DNA of 6,235 bases from Bacteroidaceae bacterium (GTDB taxonomy: Bacteria; Bacteroidota; Bacteroidia; Bacteroidales; Bacteroidaceae). Location of the stretch: positions 1 to 6,235 of the forward strand of contig CAADWS010000002.1 in assembly GCA_900752815.1 (NCBI GenBank). The letters run 5' to 3'. Of the stretch, positions 1 through 6,006 are shown piece after piece (positions within the stretch are counted from its first letter, which is position 1; every line of letters starts with the position of its first letter). The notes under the pieces are model-generated. The model made no database searches and was not told the origin of the DNA. It worked only from the letters and a program-made list of their open reading frames with translations. Position numbers and translations under genes: made by a program.

Positions 1-1703
1 AAGGGAAAGAGCGGATGGCTGATGCCTTTTTCGGCCAAGGTACGTATCTGGTAGAATCCTGGTGCGAGGTCGCCGACGTATGCACTGTTGGAATAGGGGA
101 TGACCTTGATGTGGCGGTGGGAAAGGTCGGTGATGAGCAGAAATTCTGCTTTGTCGACATCGGGAACGGTCAGGTAGCCCTCGAGCGGAACCACCTGCAT
201 GGACGAGGCCACGGGAGAAAATGTGGTAATGGCTTTTCCTCCGCTTTCGTTGCCGAACACGTCAGTGGCCGTTACGGCATAATGGCCGTTTCGGCGTTCC
301 GGCAGTATCGGTTCGAAGGCGTACTCGCAGGTCTTCAGTCCCCAGGCCAGCCTCTGCGCCGTTTCTGCATGGAAGGAGTGTGTCTCGCAGAAATATACAT
401 TATAGGTAATAGCCGAATCGGAGTGGTTGTCATGGCTCGGCTGCCATTTGATTTCCAACCGGTTGTCCCTGGCGGAAATGCTGGCGTCGGGCATTGTCGG
501 GGGGATGCTGTCTGCCCATGACATGGGAGGCACCGGTACATGTTCGCTGTAGAAATCGCCGGCAGCGAAGTCGTAGAGTCCCTTGACGTTATCGGTAAAA
601 AAGCGGGAGCGGAAATGAGCTTGGCCGGCTGCACCGATGCTGCGCGTGAAGAACATTTGCCGGCGGATGACATCAAGCTCCCAGTCCTTTTGCTGTTTGT
701 CCAGGAAGTAAATGCCCAGTCCGGGGACAATCTGCCTTCCGTAGCTGTTGTCCTGCCAGTCGATGGCAAATGGATAGAAATGCTTGCCGTCGAAATACAT
801 CATGGGGAAGAGAATGTCCATGATGCCTTCACGCAACCACGCTTGTGCGTCCTGATGAACGGCATAACGCGCATTCCAGCCGTAACTGCTTTGCTGGGCA
901 AGGTCGGCGTGTTTGCCTACCGGCGAGCAGCTGAGCTTGACCCAGGGACGTACTTCCTTGATGGCCTTGTGTATTTTCCGGACGACGCTGGTTACGTTTG
1001 CGCGTCTCCATTCGTCCTTGTCCTGTCCTTTCCCGTATTTCCGGAACGTGCGGGCGTCATTGAAGGGAATGCCCTGTTCCGGATAGCGGATATAATCGAG
1101 GTGGATGCCGTCAACCGGATAGTTGCTGACGATTTCCTTACAGATGCGGGCAATGTAGTCGCCTGTTTCCGGCACTCCGGGGTCCATCATCCATTGGTCA
1201 CCGCAACGCTGGCACATTTCCGGATGTCGGCTGGGCAAAGCCTTCTTGCCCAATGTGCGGGCGGTCCGGGTTTTGCATATGGGGAATGCGACGACCCATG
1301 CGTGCAGTTCCATTCCTCTTTTGTGGCATTCCTCAACGGCAAATTTCAATGGGTCGTAGAGGGGAGCCTGTCCGGCTATACCGGTGAAAACTTCGTCCCA
1401 GGGTTCAATGGCTGAAGGGTAGGCTGTTGTGGCGCGGATGCGTGTTTGAAATAACACCGTATTGATGCCGGCCTGTTGCAGCTGGTCAAGGATGGCGCAC
1501 AGTTCCTTTTGCTGGTCTTCTGCTCCCGCCGCGCTCCGTGCCGGCTTACCGGGCCAGTCGAGACCGCTGAGAGTAGTGAGCCACATGGCGCGAACTTCTT
1601 TCCGTGGCGAGCGGAAGCGCTCGTCGAGCGTGAAAAGGGTTTGTGCGCCTGCCGACATGGCGGCAAGAGCGGCAAGAAGGATGGAATATATTCTTTTTCG
1701 CAT
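1..1703 (-). CDS. Secreted family-10-like glycoside hydrolase (GHL10/DUF187), C-terminus cut by window edge
   Basis: The minus-strand frame is open from the ATG at 1703 to base 1, giving 567 complete codons with no stop, so the gene continues outside the window. Residues 1-20 are a Sec signal peptide (basic MRKR, hydrophobic core, likely cleavage AGA|Q). Residues ~35-385 form the GHL10 (PF02638) TIM barrel: VRAMWLTTLSGLDWP (37-51), VLFQTRIR (83-90), the hallmark VDGIHLDYIRYP (197-208) with Asp198 and Asp203, KLSCSPVG (256-263) and DILFPMMYFD (296-305). Residues ~399-495 resemble a fibronectin type III domain, followed by a beta-rich module from ~500. Homologues are put to use on glycans; E. 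coli DigH (YddW) of this family cleaves denuded peptidoglycan strands. The substrate here is not visible, so a periplasmic glycan hydrolase is an inference. It lies 41 bases downstream of the TPR gene on the same strand, with AGGAA just before the ATG, suggesting co-transcription. By the look of the C-terminal module, only a short tail is probably missing. Confidence 0.94.
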   Translation of the reverse strand, partial: MRKRIYSILLAALAAMSAGAQTLFTLDERFRSPRKEVRAMWLTTLSGLDWPGKPARSAAGAEDQQKELCAILDQLQQAGINTVLFQTRIRATTAYPSAIEPWDEVFTGIAGQAPLYDPLKFAVEECHKRGMELHAWVVAFPICKTRTARTLGKKALPSRHPEMCQRCGDQWMMDPGVPETGDYIARICKEIVSNYPVDGIHLDYIRYPEQGIPFNDARTFRKYGKGQDKDEWRRANVTSVVRKIHKAIKEVRPWVKLSCSPVGKHADLAQQSSYGWNARYAVHQDAQAWLREGIMDILFPMMYFDGKHFYPFAIDWQDNSYGRQIVPGLGIYFLDKQQKDWELDVIRRQMFFTRSIGAAGQAHFRSRFFTDNVKGLYDFAAGDFYSEHVPVPPMSWADSIPPTMPDASISARDNRLEIKWQPSHDNHSDSAITYNVYFCETHSFHAETAQRLAWGLKTCEYAFEPILPERRNGHYAVTATDVFGNESGGKAITTFSPVASSMQVVPLEGYLTVPDVDKAEFLLITDLSHRHIKVIPYSNSAYVGDLAPGFYQIRTLAEKGISHPLFP

Positions 1704-1744
1704 GGTTCCTGATGTGTCTTTACGGGAGGGCCGGGGGACGGTTC

Positions 1745-2671
1745 TTATGGGTTTGCTGCTGTTGGCGGGACGTGCCTGTTTCGCAAGTCTTCGGCCTTTT
1801 TCAGGTCATTTTGTGCCTGGCGGGGCAGGTCCATCTTCTCCAGCAGCCTGGCTCTGTGTGTGTATAGGGTTGCATTGTCGGGCTGTAGCTGGATGGCCTT
1901 GTCGTAATCGGCTCTGGCTGCCTCATACATGTTTTGCCGTTCTGCCATTTCAGCCCGTGCCAGCAGTCCGTCAACCGATTGCGGATGAGTTCCGACAAAG
2001 ACGTCAAGCCGGTGGAGTGCTTCGGCATGTTGCCCCAGGTCTTCGTAGACCAGCGCCAACAGGATCAGGGCACTTTCGTTGTCGGAGTCTTCGCGCAGAA
2101 TTTCCTCCAGGTCGAGTTTTGCCTTCTCGGGATGTCGTTCGGCCGTGTGTACCGCCGAACGGAGGAACAGCAGGCGGTGGCGTTGCTCCTGGTTGAGCTG
2201 CTGCCGCTGGATGGCCTCACAGTCGAGCATGGCGGCCTTGGCATTTTGGATTTCCAGATAACACGAAGCTCGGTCAAAGCGGATGTCGATGTTGTTCGTG
2301 TGCTCCTTAAGCAATTCTGTAAACAATCCGATGGCTTTCCGGTATTGGCCGTGTGCCATGGCTATTTTGCCCAAATAGTGACGTACGATGTAGTTACCCG
2401 GTGCCTGCGGACGTAATTTAAGCGCTTCGGTCAGCAGGCTTTCTGCCACTTGGAGCGAATCGCGGTAGAGGGCGTTGAAGGCTCGCGTGAGATTGTCCTT
2501 GTATTGCAGCGAGTCGGCTTTGAGTTTTTCCTTCATTCCCGGTTCCTCCTTACGGTAGTCTTCCACGTTTTTTGAGCGTACACCGCCACCCGGGCCCAAC
2601 TCAATGATGGTTTGTGCCTGTGATGGAAGAAGCGGAAGCAGGAATATGACAAACAGCAGATATCTCTTCAT
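1745..2671 (-). CDS. Secreted tetratricopeptide-repeat protein
   Basis: This encodes 308 residues from the ATG at 2671. That start is chosen because MKRYLLFVIFLLPLLPSQAQ is a textbook signal peptide (cleavage SQA|Q). An in-frame ATG 14 codons upstream (2713) would add a non-signal-like extension and lie upstream of the likely promoter. A linker (21-60) is followed by about seven helix-turn-helix TPR units at roughly 61-93, 95-128, 129-160, 164-197, 199-231, 233-266 and 267-300. The clearest is 233-266, with the A..Y..A...Y..A..L.P pattern ending KAIQLQPDN; 199-231 has LALVYEDLGQHAEAL. TPR arrays are protein-binding scaffolds with no catalytic role, and the partner cannot be read from the sequence. 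No lipobox Cys follows the signal peptide, so the protein is predicted to be periplasmic or exported and soluble. It is the promoter-proximal gene of a likely operon with the glycosidase-like gene, so it may scaffold or localise an envelope process that enzyme serves (inference). Confidence 0.87.
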   Translation of the reverse strand: MKRYLLFVIFLLPLLPSQAQTIIELGPGGGVRSKNVEDYRKEEPGMKEKLKADSLQYKDNLTRAFNALYRDSLQVAESLLTEALKLRPQAPGNYIVRHYLGKIAMAHGQYRKAIGLFTELLKEHTNNIDIRFDRASCYLEIQNAKAAMLDCEAIQRQQLNQEQRHRLLFLRSAVHTAERHPEKAKLDLEEILREDSDNESALILLALVYEDLGQHAEALHRLDVFVGTHPQSVDGLLARAEMAERQNMYEAARADYDKAIQLQPDNATLYTHRARLLEKMDLPRQAQNDLKKAEDLRNRHVPPTAANP

Positions 2672-2676
2672 GCTGA

Positions 2677-2684
2677 CAAAGTTA
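2677..2684 (-). promoter_or_regulatory. Probable -7 box of the TPR gene promoter
   Basis: On the minus strand this reads TAACTTTG, a full match to the Bacteroidetes -7 consensus TAnnTTTG, preceded by a T-tract and CG (TTTTTTTCG). No convincing -33 TTTG lies 19-21 bases upstream. Only five bases separate the box from the ATG at 2671, so transcription would begin at or next to the start codon. Confidence 0.5.
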
Positions 2685-2820
2685 CGAAAAAAACCGGAAC
2701 CCGTAGGGTGCATTTTCTGATGTCTTCTGCTGTTGTGTAAACTCGGGACGCTGAGGCTGTCATGGTAAACAAAAGGAAATGAAACGCCTATCTGCCAATA
2801 TGTATACGAGGCCCAGGCAG

Positions 2821-2848
2821 AGTAAAAAAACTGGTTTCAGTAAAAAAA
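2821..2848. repeat. Two direct copies of AGTAAAAAAA upstream of the corA promoter
   Basis: AGTAAAAAAA occurs at 2821-2830 and again at 2839-2848, 18 bases apart. Between them ACTG (2830-2833) and CAGT (2838-2841) form a small inverted repeat around GTTT. The tracts lie just upstream of the -33 region, where A-tracts can bend DNA or act like UP elements. That role is inference; in such AT-rich DNA the repeat could be chance. Confidence 0.4.
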
Positions 2849-2861
2849 ATAAATCTTAACC

Positions 2862-2891
2862 TTTCATCGTACATTTTTTTTCGTACTTTTG
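2862..2891 (+). promoter_or_regulatory. corA promoter, Bacteroidetes type
   Basis: The -7 box TACTTTTG (2884-2891) fits TAnnTTTG exactly and is preceded by a T-tract and CG. TTTC at 2862-2865 is a 3-of-4 match to the -33 TTTG, with an 18-base spacer close to the usual 19-21. Transcription would start near 2897-2900, leaving a corA leader of about 120 bases. Confidence 0.65.
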
Positions 2892-2905
2892 CCGTGCAAT
2901 TTTAA

Positions 2906-2947
2906 ATGTGTATACTTCCAAATGGACGACTATCACGCGGAAAATAG
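2906..2947 (+). CDS. Possible 13-codon upstream ORF in the corA leader
   Basis: The ATG at 2906 opens a 13-residue ORF (MCILPNGRLSRGK) ending with TAG at 2945-2947. It begins within about ten bases of the predicted transcription start, with no Shine-Dalgarno sequence, so translation would be nearly leaderless. It overlaps the second small ORF (2922-2954) in another frame. No family is recognisable and an ORF this short is expected by chance. It is listed because regulatory leader peptides are known upstream of Mg2+ transporter genes. Confidence 0.15.
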   Translation: MCILPNGRLSRGK

Positions 2948-2954
2948 AGTTTGA
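2922..2954 (+). CDS. Possible 10-codon acidic upstream ORF in the corA leader
   Basis: The ATG at 2922 gives MDDYHAENRV with TGA at 2952-2954. Consecutive Asp codons near the N-terminus are the kind of sequence that destabilises ribosomes at low Mg2+ in enterobacterial leader peptides such as MgtL. Whether this applies in Bacteroidetes is unknown. There is no Shine-Dalgarno sequence, and the ORF could be fortuitous. Confidence 0.17.
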   Translation: MDDYHAENRV

Positions 2955-2956
2955 CG

Positions 2957-3010
2957 GGACGGACGGGAACCAAGGTTTTTTCTCCGTCTATATATTATTG
3001 TCTGGAGGAA
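2957..3010 (+). promoter_or_regulatory. corA: Candidate RNA switch in the corA leader covering the ribosome binding site
   Basis: GACGGA (2958-2963) can pair perfectly with TCCGTC (2983-2988), enclosing a small AACC/GGTT hairpin (2968-2977) that is followed by a T-run. Alternatively, 2979-2986 can pair with 3003-3010 (eight pairs, two of them G-U), burying the GGAGGA Shine-Dalgarno sequence at 3004-3009. The two pairings share bases 2983-2986 and so exclude each other. The pairings are read by eye with no energy calculation, and a regulatory role is inference. Confidence 0.3.
3004..3009 (+). promoter_or_regulatory. corA: Shine-Dalgarno site fixing the corA start
   Basis: GGAGGA ends seven bases before the ATG at 3017, an ideal spacing. 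This favours 3017 over the in-frame TTG at 2951. A strong SD stands out here because the DUF349 gene downstream has none. Confidence 0.75.
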
Positions 3011-3016
3011 CAGCCT

Positions 3017-3943
3017 ATGCGAACTTACTGGAACATCAACCATACTTTGCGCACCCTGGAGCAGTGGGAACCCAATTGCTGGGTACAGATTACGTGTCCA
3101 TCCTCTGATGACGAGGATTTCCTGTTCAATACACTGAAAATTCCCGATTATTTCCTGGACGACATCCGCGATAAGGACGAGCGGGCCCGTTATGACTATG
3201 ACGACGGCTGGACGCTCATCATTCTGCGTATACCTTATGTCAAGGAAGTGCGGTCGCGTACGCCTCACACGACGATTCCCTTAGGAATTATTCTCAATAA
3301 GGGAGTCTGCATTACGGTGTGCAATTACGAAACCAATATGATGATTGATTTCGTGTCCTATCAGCAAAAACGTAATTTGGGTTTCACCGATTCGGTCGAC
3401 CTCGTTTTCCGTCTTTTCCTTTCCTCCGCGGTGTGGTATCTGAAGCGGTTGAAGCAAATCAGCATTCTGATTGATGAGTCGAAGCGGAATCTGGACCGGA
3501 AGGTTGATAATGCGGATTTGATTGGTCTGTCCCGTCTGCAGGATAGCCTTACCTATTTCATCACTTCTATCCGTGGCAATGAAACGTTGTTGTCAAAGCT
3601 CAAGTTCAAGCTGCCGGTGGATGAACTCGACGCCGATTTGATAGAAGACGTCACCATTGAGATGAATCAGGCGCGTGAAACGACGAATATCTATGCGAAC
3701 ATCCTGGAATCTACCATGGAAACCTATGCCAGCATCATCAACAACAACATGTCCGGAGTCATGAAGCAGATGACTTCTGTTTCCATTATTCTCATGTTCC
3801 CCACGCTGATTGCAAGTATCTTCGGTATGAATCTTGTTTCTGGATTTGAGGAATCGAAGTGGGGATTTCCCGTTGTTGTGATACTTTCTGTCCTTGTAAC
3901 GGCTGCCTTTTATGGCTGGTTCCGCAGAAAAACCTGGATTTGA
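3017..3943 (+). CDS. corA: CorA-family magnesium/cobalt transporter
   Basis: The 308-residue protein belongs to the CorA/MIT family of inner-membrane channels that admit Mg2+ (also Co2+ and Ni2+) down the membrane potential as homopentamers. Residues 1-~100 form the cytoplasmic alpha/beta domain (MRTYWNINHTL start, GWTLIILRIPYV at 64-75). Residues ~115-252 are the long helices, including LIGLSRLQDSLTYFITSIRG (168-187) and the willow-helix region. TM1 spans about 253-273 and ends in the signature GMN (270-272), which forms the ion entrance. TM2 spans about 282-301, followed by the basic tail RRKTWI. Length and layout are normal for the family, and the GMN triad is intact. The start at 3017 is set by the GGAGGA site and by homologues beginning at this Met. 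The gene diverges from the TPR operon and lies 131 bases upstream of the DUF349 gene on the same strand. No clear terminator separates the two, so partial read-through is possible. Confidence 0.96.
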   Translation: MRTYWNINHTLRTLEQWEPNCWVQITCPSSDDEDFLFNTLKIPDYFLDDIRDKDERARYDYDDGWTLIILRIPYVKEVRSRTPHTTIPLGIILNKGVCITVCNYETNMMIDFVSYQQKRNLGFTDSVDLVFRLFLSSAVWYLKRLKQISILIDESKRNLDRKVDNADLIGLSRLQDSLTYFITSIRGNETLLSKLKFKLPVDELDADLIEDVTIEMNQARETTNIYANILESTMETYASIINNNMSGVMKQMTSVSIILMFPTLIASIFGMNLVSGFEESKWGFPVVVILSVLVTAAFYGWFRRKTWI

Positions 3944-3973
3944 TTCTGTTCCGGGAAAAAAAGGAGTAAAAAC

Positions 3974-4004
3974 TTTGCCATAACCGTAGAAATAGTTTTA
4001 TTTG
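3974..4004 (+). promoter_or_regulatory. Candidate promoter of the DUF349 gene
   Basis: TTTG (3974-3977) matches the -33 element and is followed, after exactly 19 bases, by TTTATTTG (3997-4004), a one-mismatch version of TAnnTTTG. Transcription would start near 4010-4013, giving a leader of about 62-65 bases. A competing weaker reading has AAACTTTG (3970-3977) as the -7 box. Confidence 0.42.
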
Positions 4005-4013
4005 CAATTTGTA

Positions 4014-4030
4014 GCACGTTGCCAACGTGC
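4014..4030. repeat. Perfect palindrome at the predicted transcription start of the DUF349 gene
   Basis: GCACGTTG (4014-4021) and CAACGTGC (4023-4030) are exact reverse complements around one central C. As DNA this resembles a dimeric operator; as RNA it would form a 7-bp stem with a three-base loop at the very 5' end of the transcript. There is no T-run after it, so it is not a terminator for corA. Confidence 0.6.
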
Positions 4031-4074
4031 CGAGCGAAACCTTTACATCATAAGTAAATCGTAAAAAGTCAATT

Positions 4075-5937
4075 ATGGACGAGAACAAAATTCCCGTAGT
4101 GGAAGAGACTACCATGGAGGCCCCTGTGGCTGGAAATGAAAATGCCGCCGAGAGTGAAGTGAAGACTGAAGCCGAAGTGACGGAAGAGGGTGCAACCGAA
4201 GAAGAACCGGTTGCCGAGAAGCAAGCGCGTCAATTGCCAGCTTCGAAAACTGAGGTAATTGCCAGATTGAAAGAAATTGTGCACGATGGCGGAACGGCTG
4301 AGCGTAGCGAGTTGGAGGCACTGAAGCAGACTTATTATCGCCTGCGTAATGCTGAGGCTGCTGCAGAGCGTGACGCCTTTGTTGAGAATGGAGGTGCGGT
4401 CGAGGATTTTGTTCCGTCTCCTGATGCCGAAGAGGAAAATTTCAAGGCACAGATGTCGCTTATCCGTGAATTGCGGGCTAAGGCTGTAGAGGCTGCAGAG
4501 AAGGAAAAACAGGAGAATCTGGAAAGAAAATTGGCTATCCTCGAAAAAATCAAGCAGATGGGGGAAACTCCCGACGAAGCCGACAAAAATTATGAAACTT
4601 TCAAGCAGTTGCAGACTGAATGGAAGGAAATCAAGAATATACCTGCCGAGCGGGCAACGGAATTGTGGAAGAATTATCAGTTCTATGTGGAGAATTTCTA
4701 CGACCAGTTGCGGTTGAACCATGAATTCCGTACGTATGATTTCAAGAAGAATCTGGAAATCAAGACTCGCCTTTGTGAAGTGGCAGAAAGTCTGGCTACG
4801 GTGGACGACCCCGTTTCCGCTTTCCATCAGTTGCAGAAGTTGCATCATGAGTTCCGCGAAACAGGCCCTGTTGCGAAGGAACTTCGTGAGGAAATCTGGA
4901 CCCGTTTCAAGGAAGCTTCAACGATAGTGAACAAGCGTCACCAGGCGCATTTTGAAGGCTTGAAAGCTCAGGAAGAAGAGAACCTGGCAAAGAAAGAAGC
5001 CTTGTGTGAAAAGGCAGAAGCCCTGTTGGCTGCCGAATACAAGTCTTTTGCTGACTGGGATAAGGCAACGAAAGAGGTGCTTGATGTGCAGAGTGAGTGG
5101 AAGACTATCGGCTTTACTCCCCGCAAGATGAATAATAAAATCTTTGAGCGCTTCCGTGCTGCTTGCGACAGTTTCTTCCAGAAGAAAACAGAATTCTATA
5201 AGTCGACCCGTGAAACCTTTGCTGCCAATCTTGCTGCCAAGAATGCGCTGTGTGAACAGGCAGAAGCACTGAAAGAAAGTACGGACTGGGTGGCTACTGC
5301 GAACAAACTGGTTGCCTTGCAGAAGGAATGGAAAACCATCGGACCGGTGGTGCACAAGGTGTCGGAAACCGTATGGACGCGGTTCAATTCTGCATGCAAC
5401 TATTTCTTTGAACGGAAAGCAGCCGCCACTTCCGGACAGCGCCAGGAAGAAGAGGCCAATCTGGAGAAGAAGAACGGCATTATAGCCCGTTTGGAGCAAC
5501 TCTTCGAGGAACGTCCTGACAGCATGTTGCAGGCTGTGCGTGAACTCCAGGCCGAATGGAATACTGTGGGACATGTGCCTTTCCGCAAGAAAGAGAAAAT
5601 ATACAAGCGCTATCGTGAAATTTGCGATAAGATTTACAAGGAGTTGCATGTAAGCGCCGGTCACCGTCATCTTGAAAATTTCAAAAAGAACGTATTTGAA
5701 AAGAGCGGAAATGAACTGACACGTGAACGTGCCCGTCTCATGACAGCTTATGAGGCTAAGAAACAGGAAATCCAGAACTACGAAACCAATCTGACGTTCT
5801 TTAACTCCAAGTCGAAAACTGGCAATAGCCTGATGGGCGAGATTGAAAGTCGCATAGAGCGGTTGAAGAGTGACCTTCAGTTGTTGCTGGAAAAAATCAA
5901 TGCTGTTAATGAACAGATGAAGAACGAGGAGAAATAA
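4075..5937 (+). CDS. DUF349 repeat protein, 620 residues, function unknown
   Basis: This is a cytoplasmic protein with no signal peptide or membrane segment. Residues 1-58 are Glu/Ala/Val-rich and probably disordered. Charged helices follow (60-180), then five DUF349 (PF03993) units recognised by W-x-x-[IVT]-x-x-x-P and the following basic-aromatic helix. They begin at Trp183 (WKEIKNIP), Phe260 (FRETGPV, where Phe replaces Trp), Trp342 (WKTIGFTP), Trp419 (WKTIGPV) and Trp495 (WNTVGHVP), spaced 77, 82, 77 and 76 residues. Residues ~545-620 form a coiled-coil-like C-terminus. DUF349 proteins of this size are widespread in Bacteroidetes, but I know of no established biochemical role. The repetitive helical build suggests a scaffold or binding protein. 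The ATG at 4075 follows an A-rich, SD-less stretch typical of the phylum. A strong hairpin follows the stop, so this is the last gene of its transcript. Confidence 0.95.
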   Translation: MDENKIPVVEETTMEAPVAGNENAAESEVKTEAEVTEEGATEEEPVAEKQARQLPASKTEVIARLKEIVHDGGTAERSELEALKQTYYRLRNAEAAAERDAFVENGGAVEDFVPSPDAEEENFKAQMSLIRELRAKAVEAAEKEKQENLERKLAILEKIKQMGETPDEADKNYETFKQLQTEWKEIKNIPAERATELWKNYQFYVENFYDQLRLNHEFRTYDFKKNLEIKTRLCEVAESLATVDDPVSAFHQLQKLHHEFRETGPVAKELREEIWTRFKEASTIVNKRHQAHFEGLKAQEEENLAKKEALCEKAEALLAAEYKSFADWDKATKEVLDVQSEWKTIGFTPRKMNNKIFERFRAACDSFFQKKTEFYKSTRETFAANLAAKNALCEQAEALKESTDWVATANKLVALQKEWKTIGPVVHKVSETVWTRFNSACNYFFERKAAATSGQRQEEEANLEKKNGIIARLEQLFEERPDSMLQAVRELQAEWNTVGHVPFRKKEKIYKRYREICDKIYKELHVSAGHRHLENFKKNVFEKSGNELTRERARLMTAYEAKKQEIQNYETNLTFFNSKSKTGNSLMGEIESRIERLKSDLQLLLEKINAVNEQMKNEEK

Positions 5938-5959
5938 CATTCTCCAGCGATAAAAGTTT

Positions 5960-6006
5960 CATAAACCGCCGGAAGGAGAAAACAGTACTCTTTCCGGCGG
6001 TTTATG
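5960..6006 (+). terminator. Strong hairpin terminator after the DUF349 gene
   Basis: Bases 5960-5978 pair with 5988-6006 in a 19-bp stem with a single G-U (G5975 with T5991) and a nine-base loop. The core CCGCCGGAA/TTCCGGCGG is GC-rich and is flanked by AAA/TTT inside the arms. It begins 22 bases after the stop codon. The U-tract is short (TTTAT, largely within the arm), and the near symmetry would also work from the opposite strand. Confidence 0.8.

Larger units (their letters stand above)
2672..3016. other. Divergent intergenic control region between the TPR gene and corA
   Basis: These 345 bases contain no protein-coding gene of normal size. They hold the minus-strand -7 box next to the TPR gene, an AT-rich stretch with two A-tracts (2821-2850), a plus-strand promoter (2862-2891), and the corA leader (about 2898-3016) with two tiny ORFs and potential hairpins. 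A weak inverted repeat, CTGCC (2792-2796) with GGCAG (2816-2820), has a 19-base loop and no obvious role. I see nothing specific in 2714-2790. Confidence 0.8.

Noticed and set aside
540..1415. A 291-codon plus-strand open frame
   Set aside because: It lies wholly antisense to the glycosidase gene, which has a signal peptide and clear GHL10 motifs through this region. The plus frame shows no domain and has no promoter or ribosome site.
1462..2416. Several plus-strand frames of 60-244 codons over the operon
   Set aside because: They are antisense to the glycosidase N-terminus and the TPR gene, are low-complexity or Arg/Cys-rich, and cross the operon junction with no recognisable domain.
2672..2713. 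Longer TPR protein start at ATG 2713
   Set aside because: The 14 extra residues would precede a complete signal peptide, and the start would lie upstream of the best -7 box.
2792..2820. CTGCC/GGCAG inverted repeat as a terminator
   Set aside because: It has only five base pairs with a 19-base loop, and no gene ends nearby in either direction.
2951..3016. Longer corA start at TTG 2951 (22 extra residues)
   Set aside because: TTG is a poor start without an SD. The ATG at 3017 has GGAGGA seven bases upstream and matches the N-terminus typical of the family.
4069..5940. Two long minus-strand open frames (259 and 340 codons) opposite the DUF349 gene
   Set aside because: The sense gene is rich in GAA and AAG codons, which read as TTC and CTT on the other strand and rarely give stops. 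The resulting Phe/Leu/Ser-rich products resemble no protein and merely mirror the sense coding.
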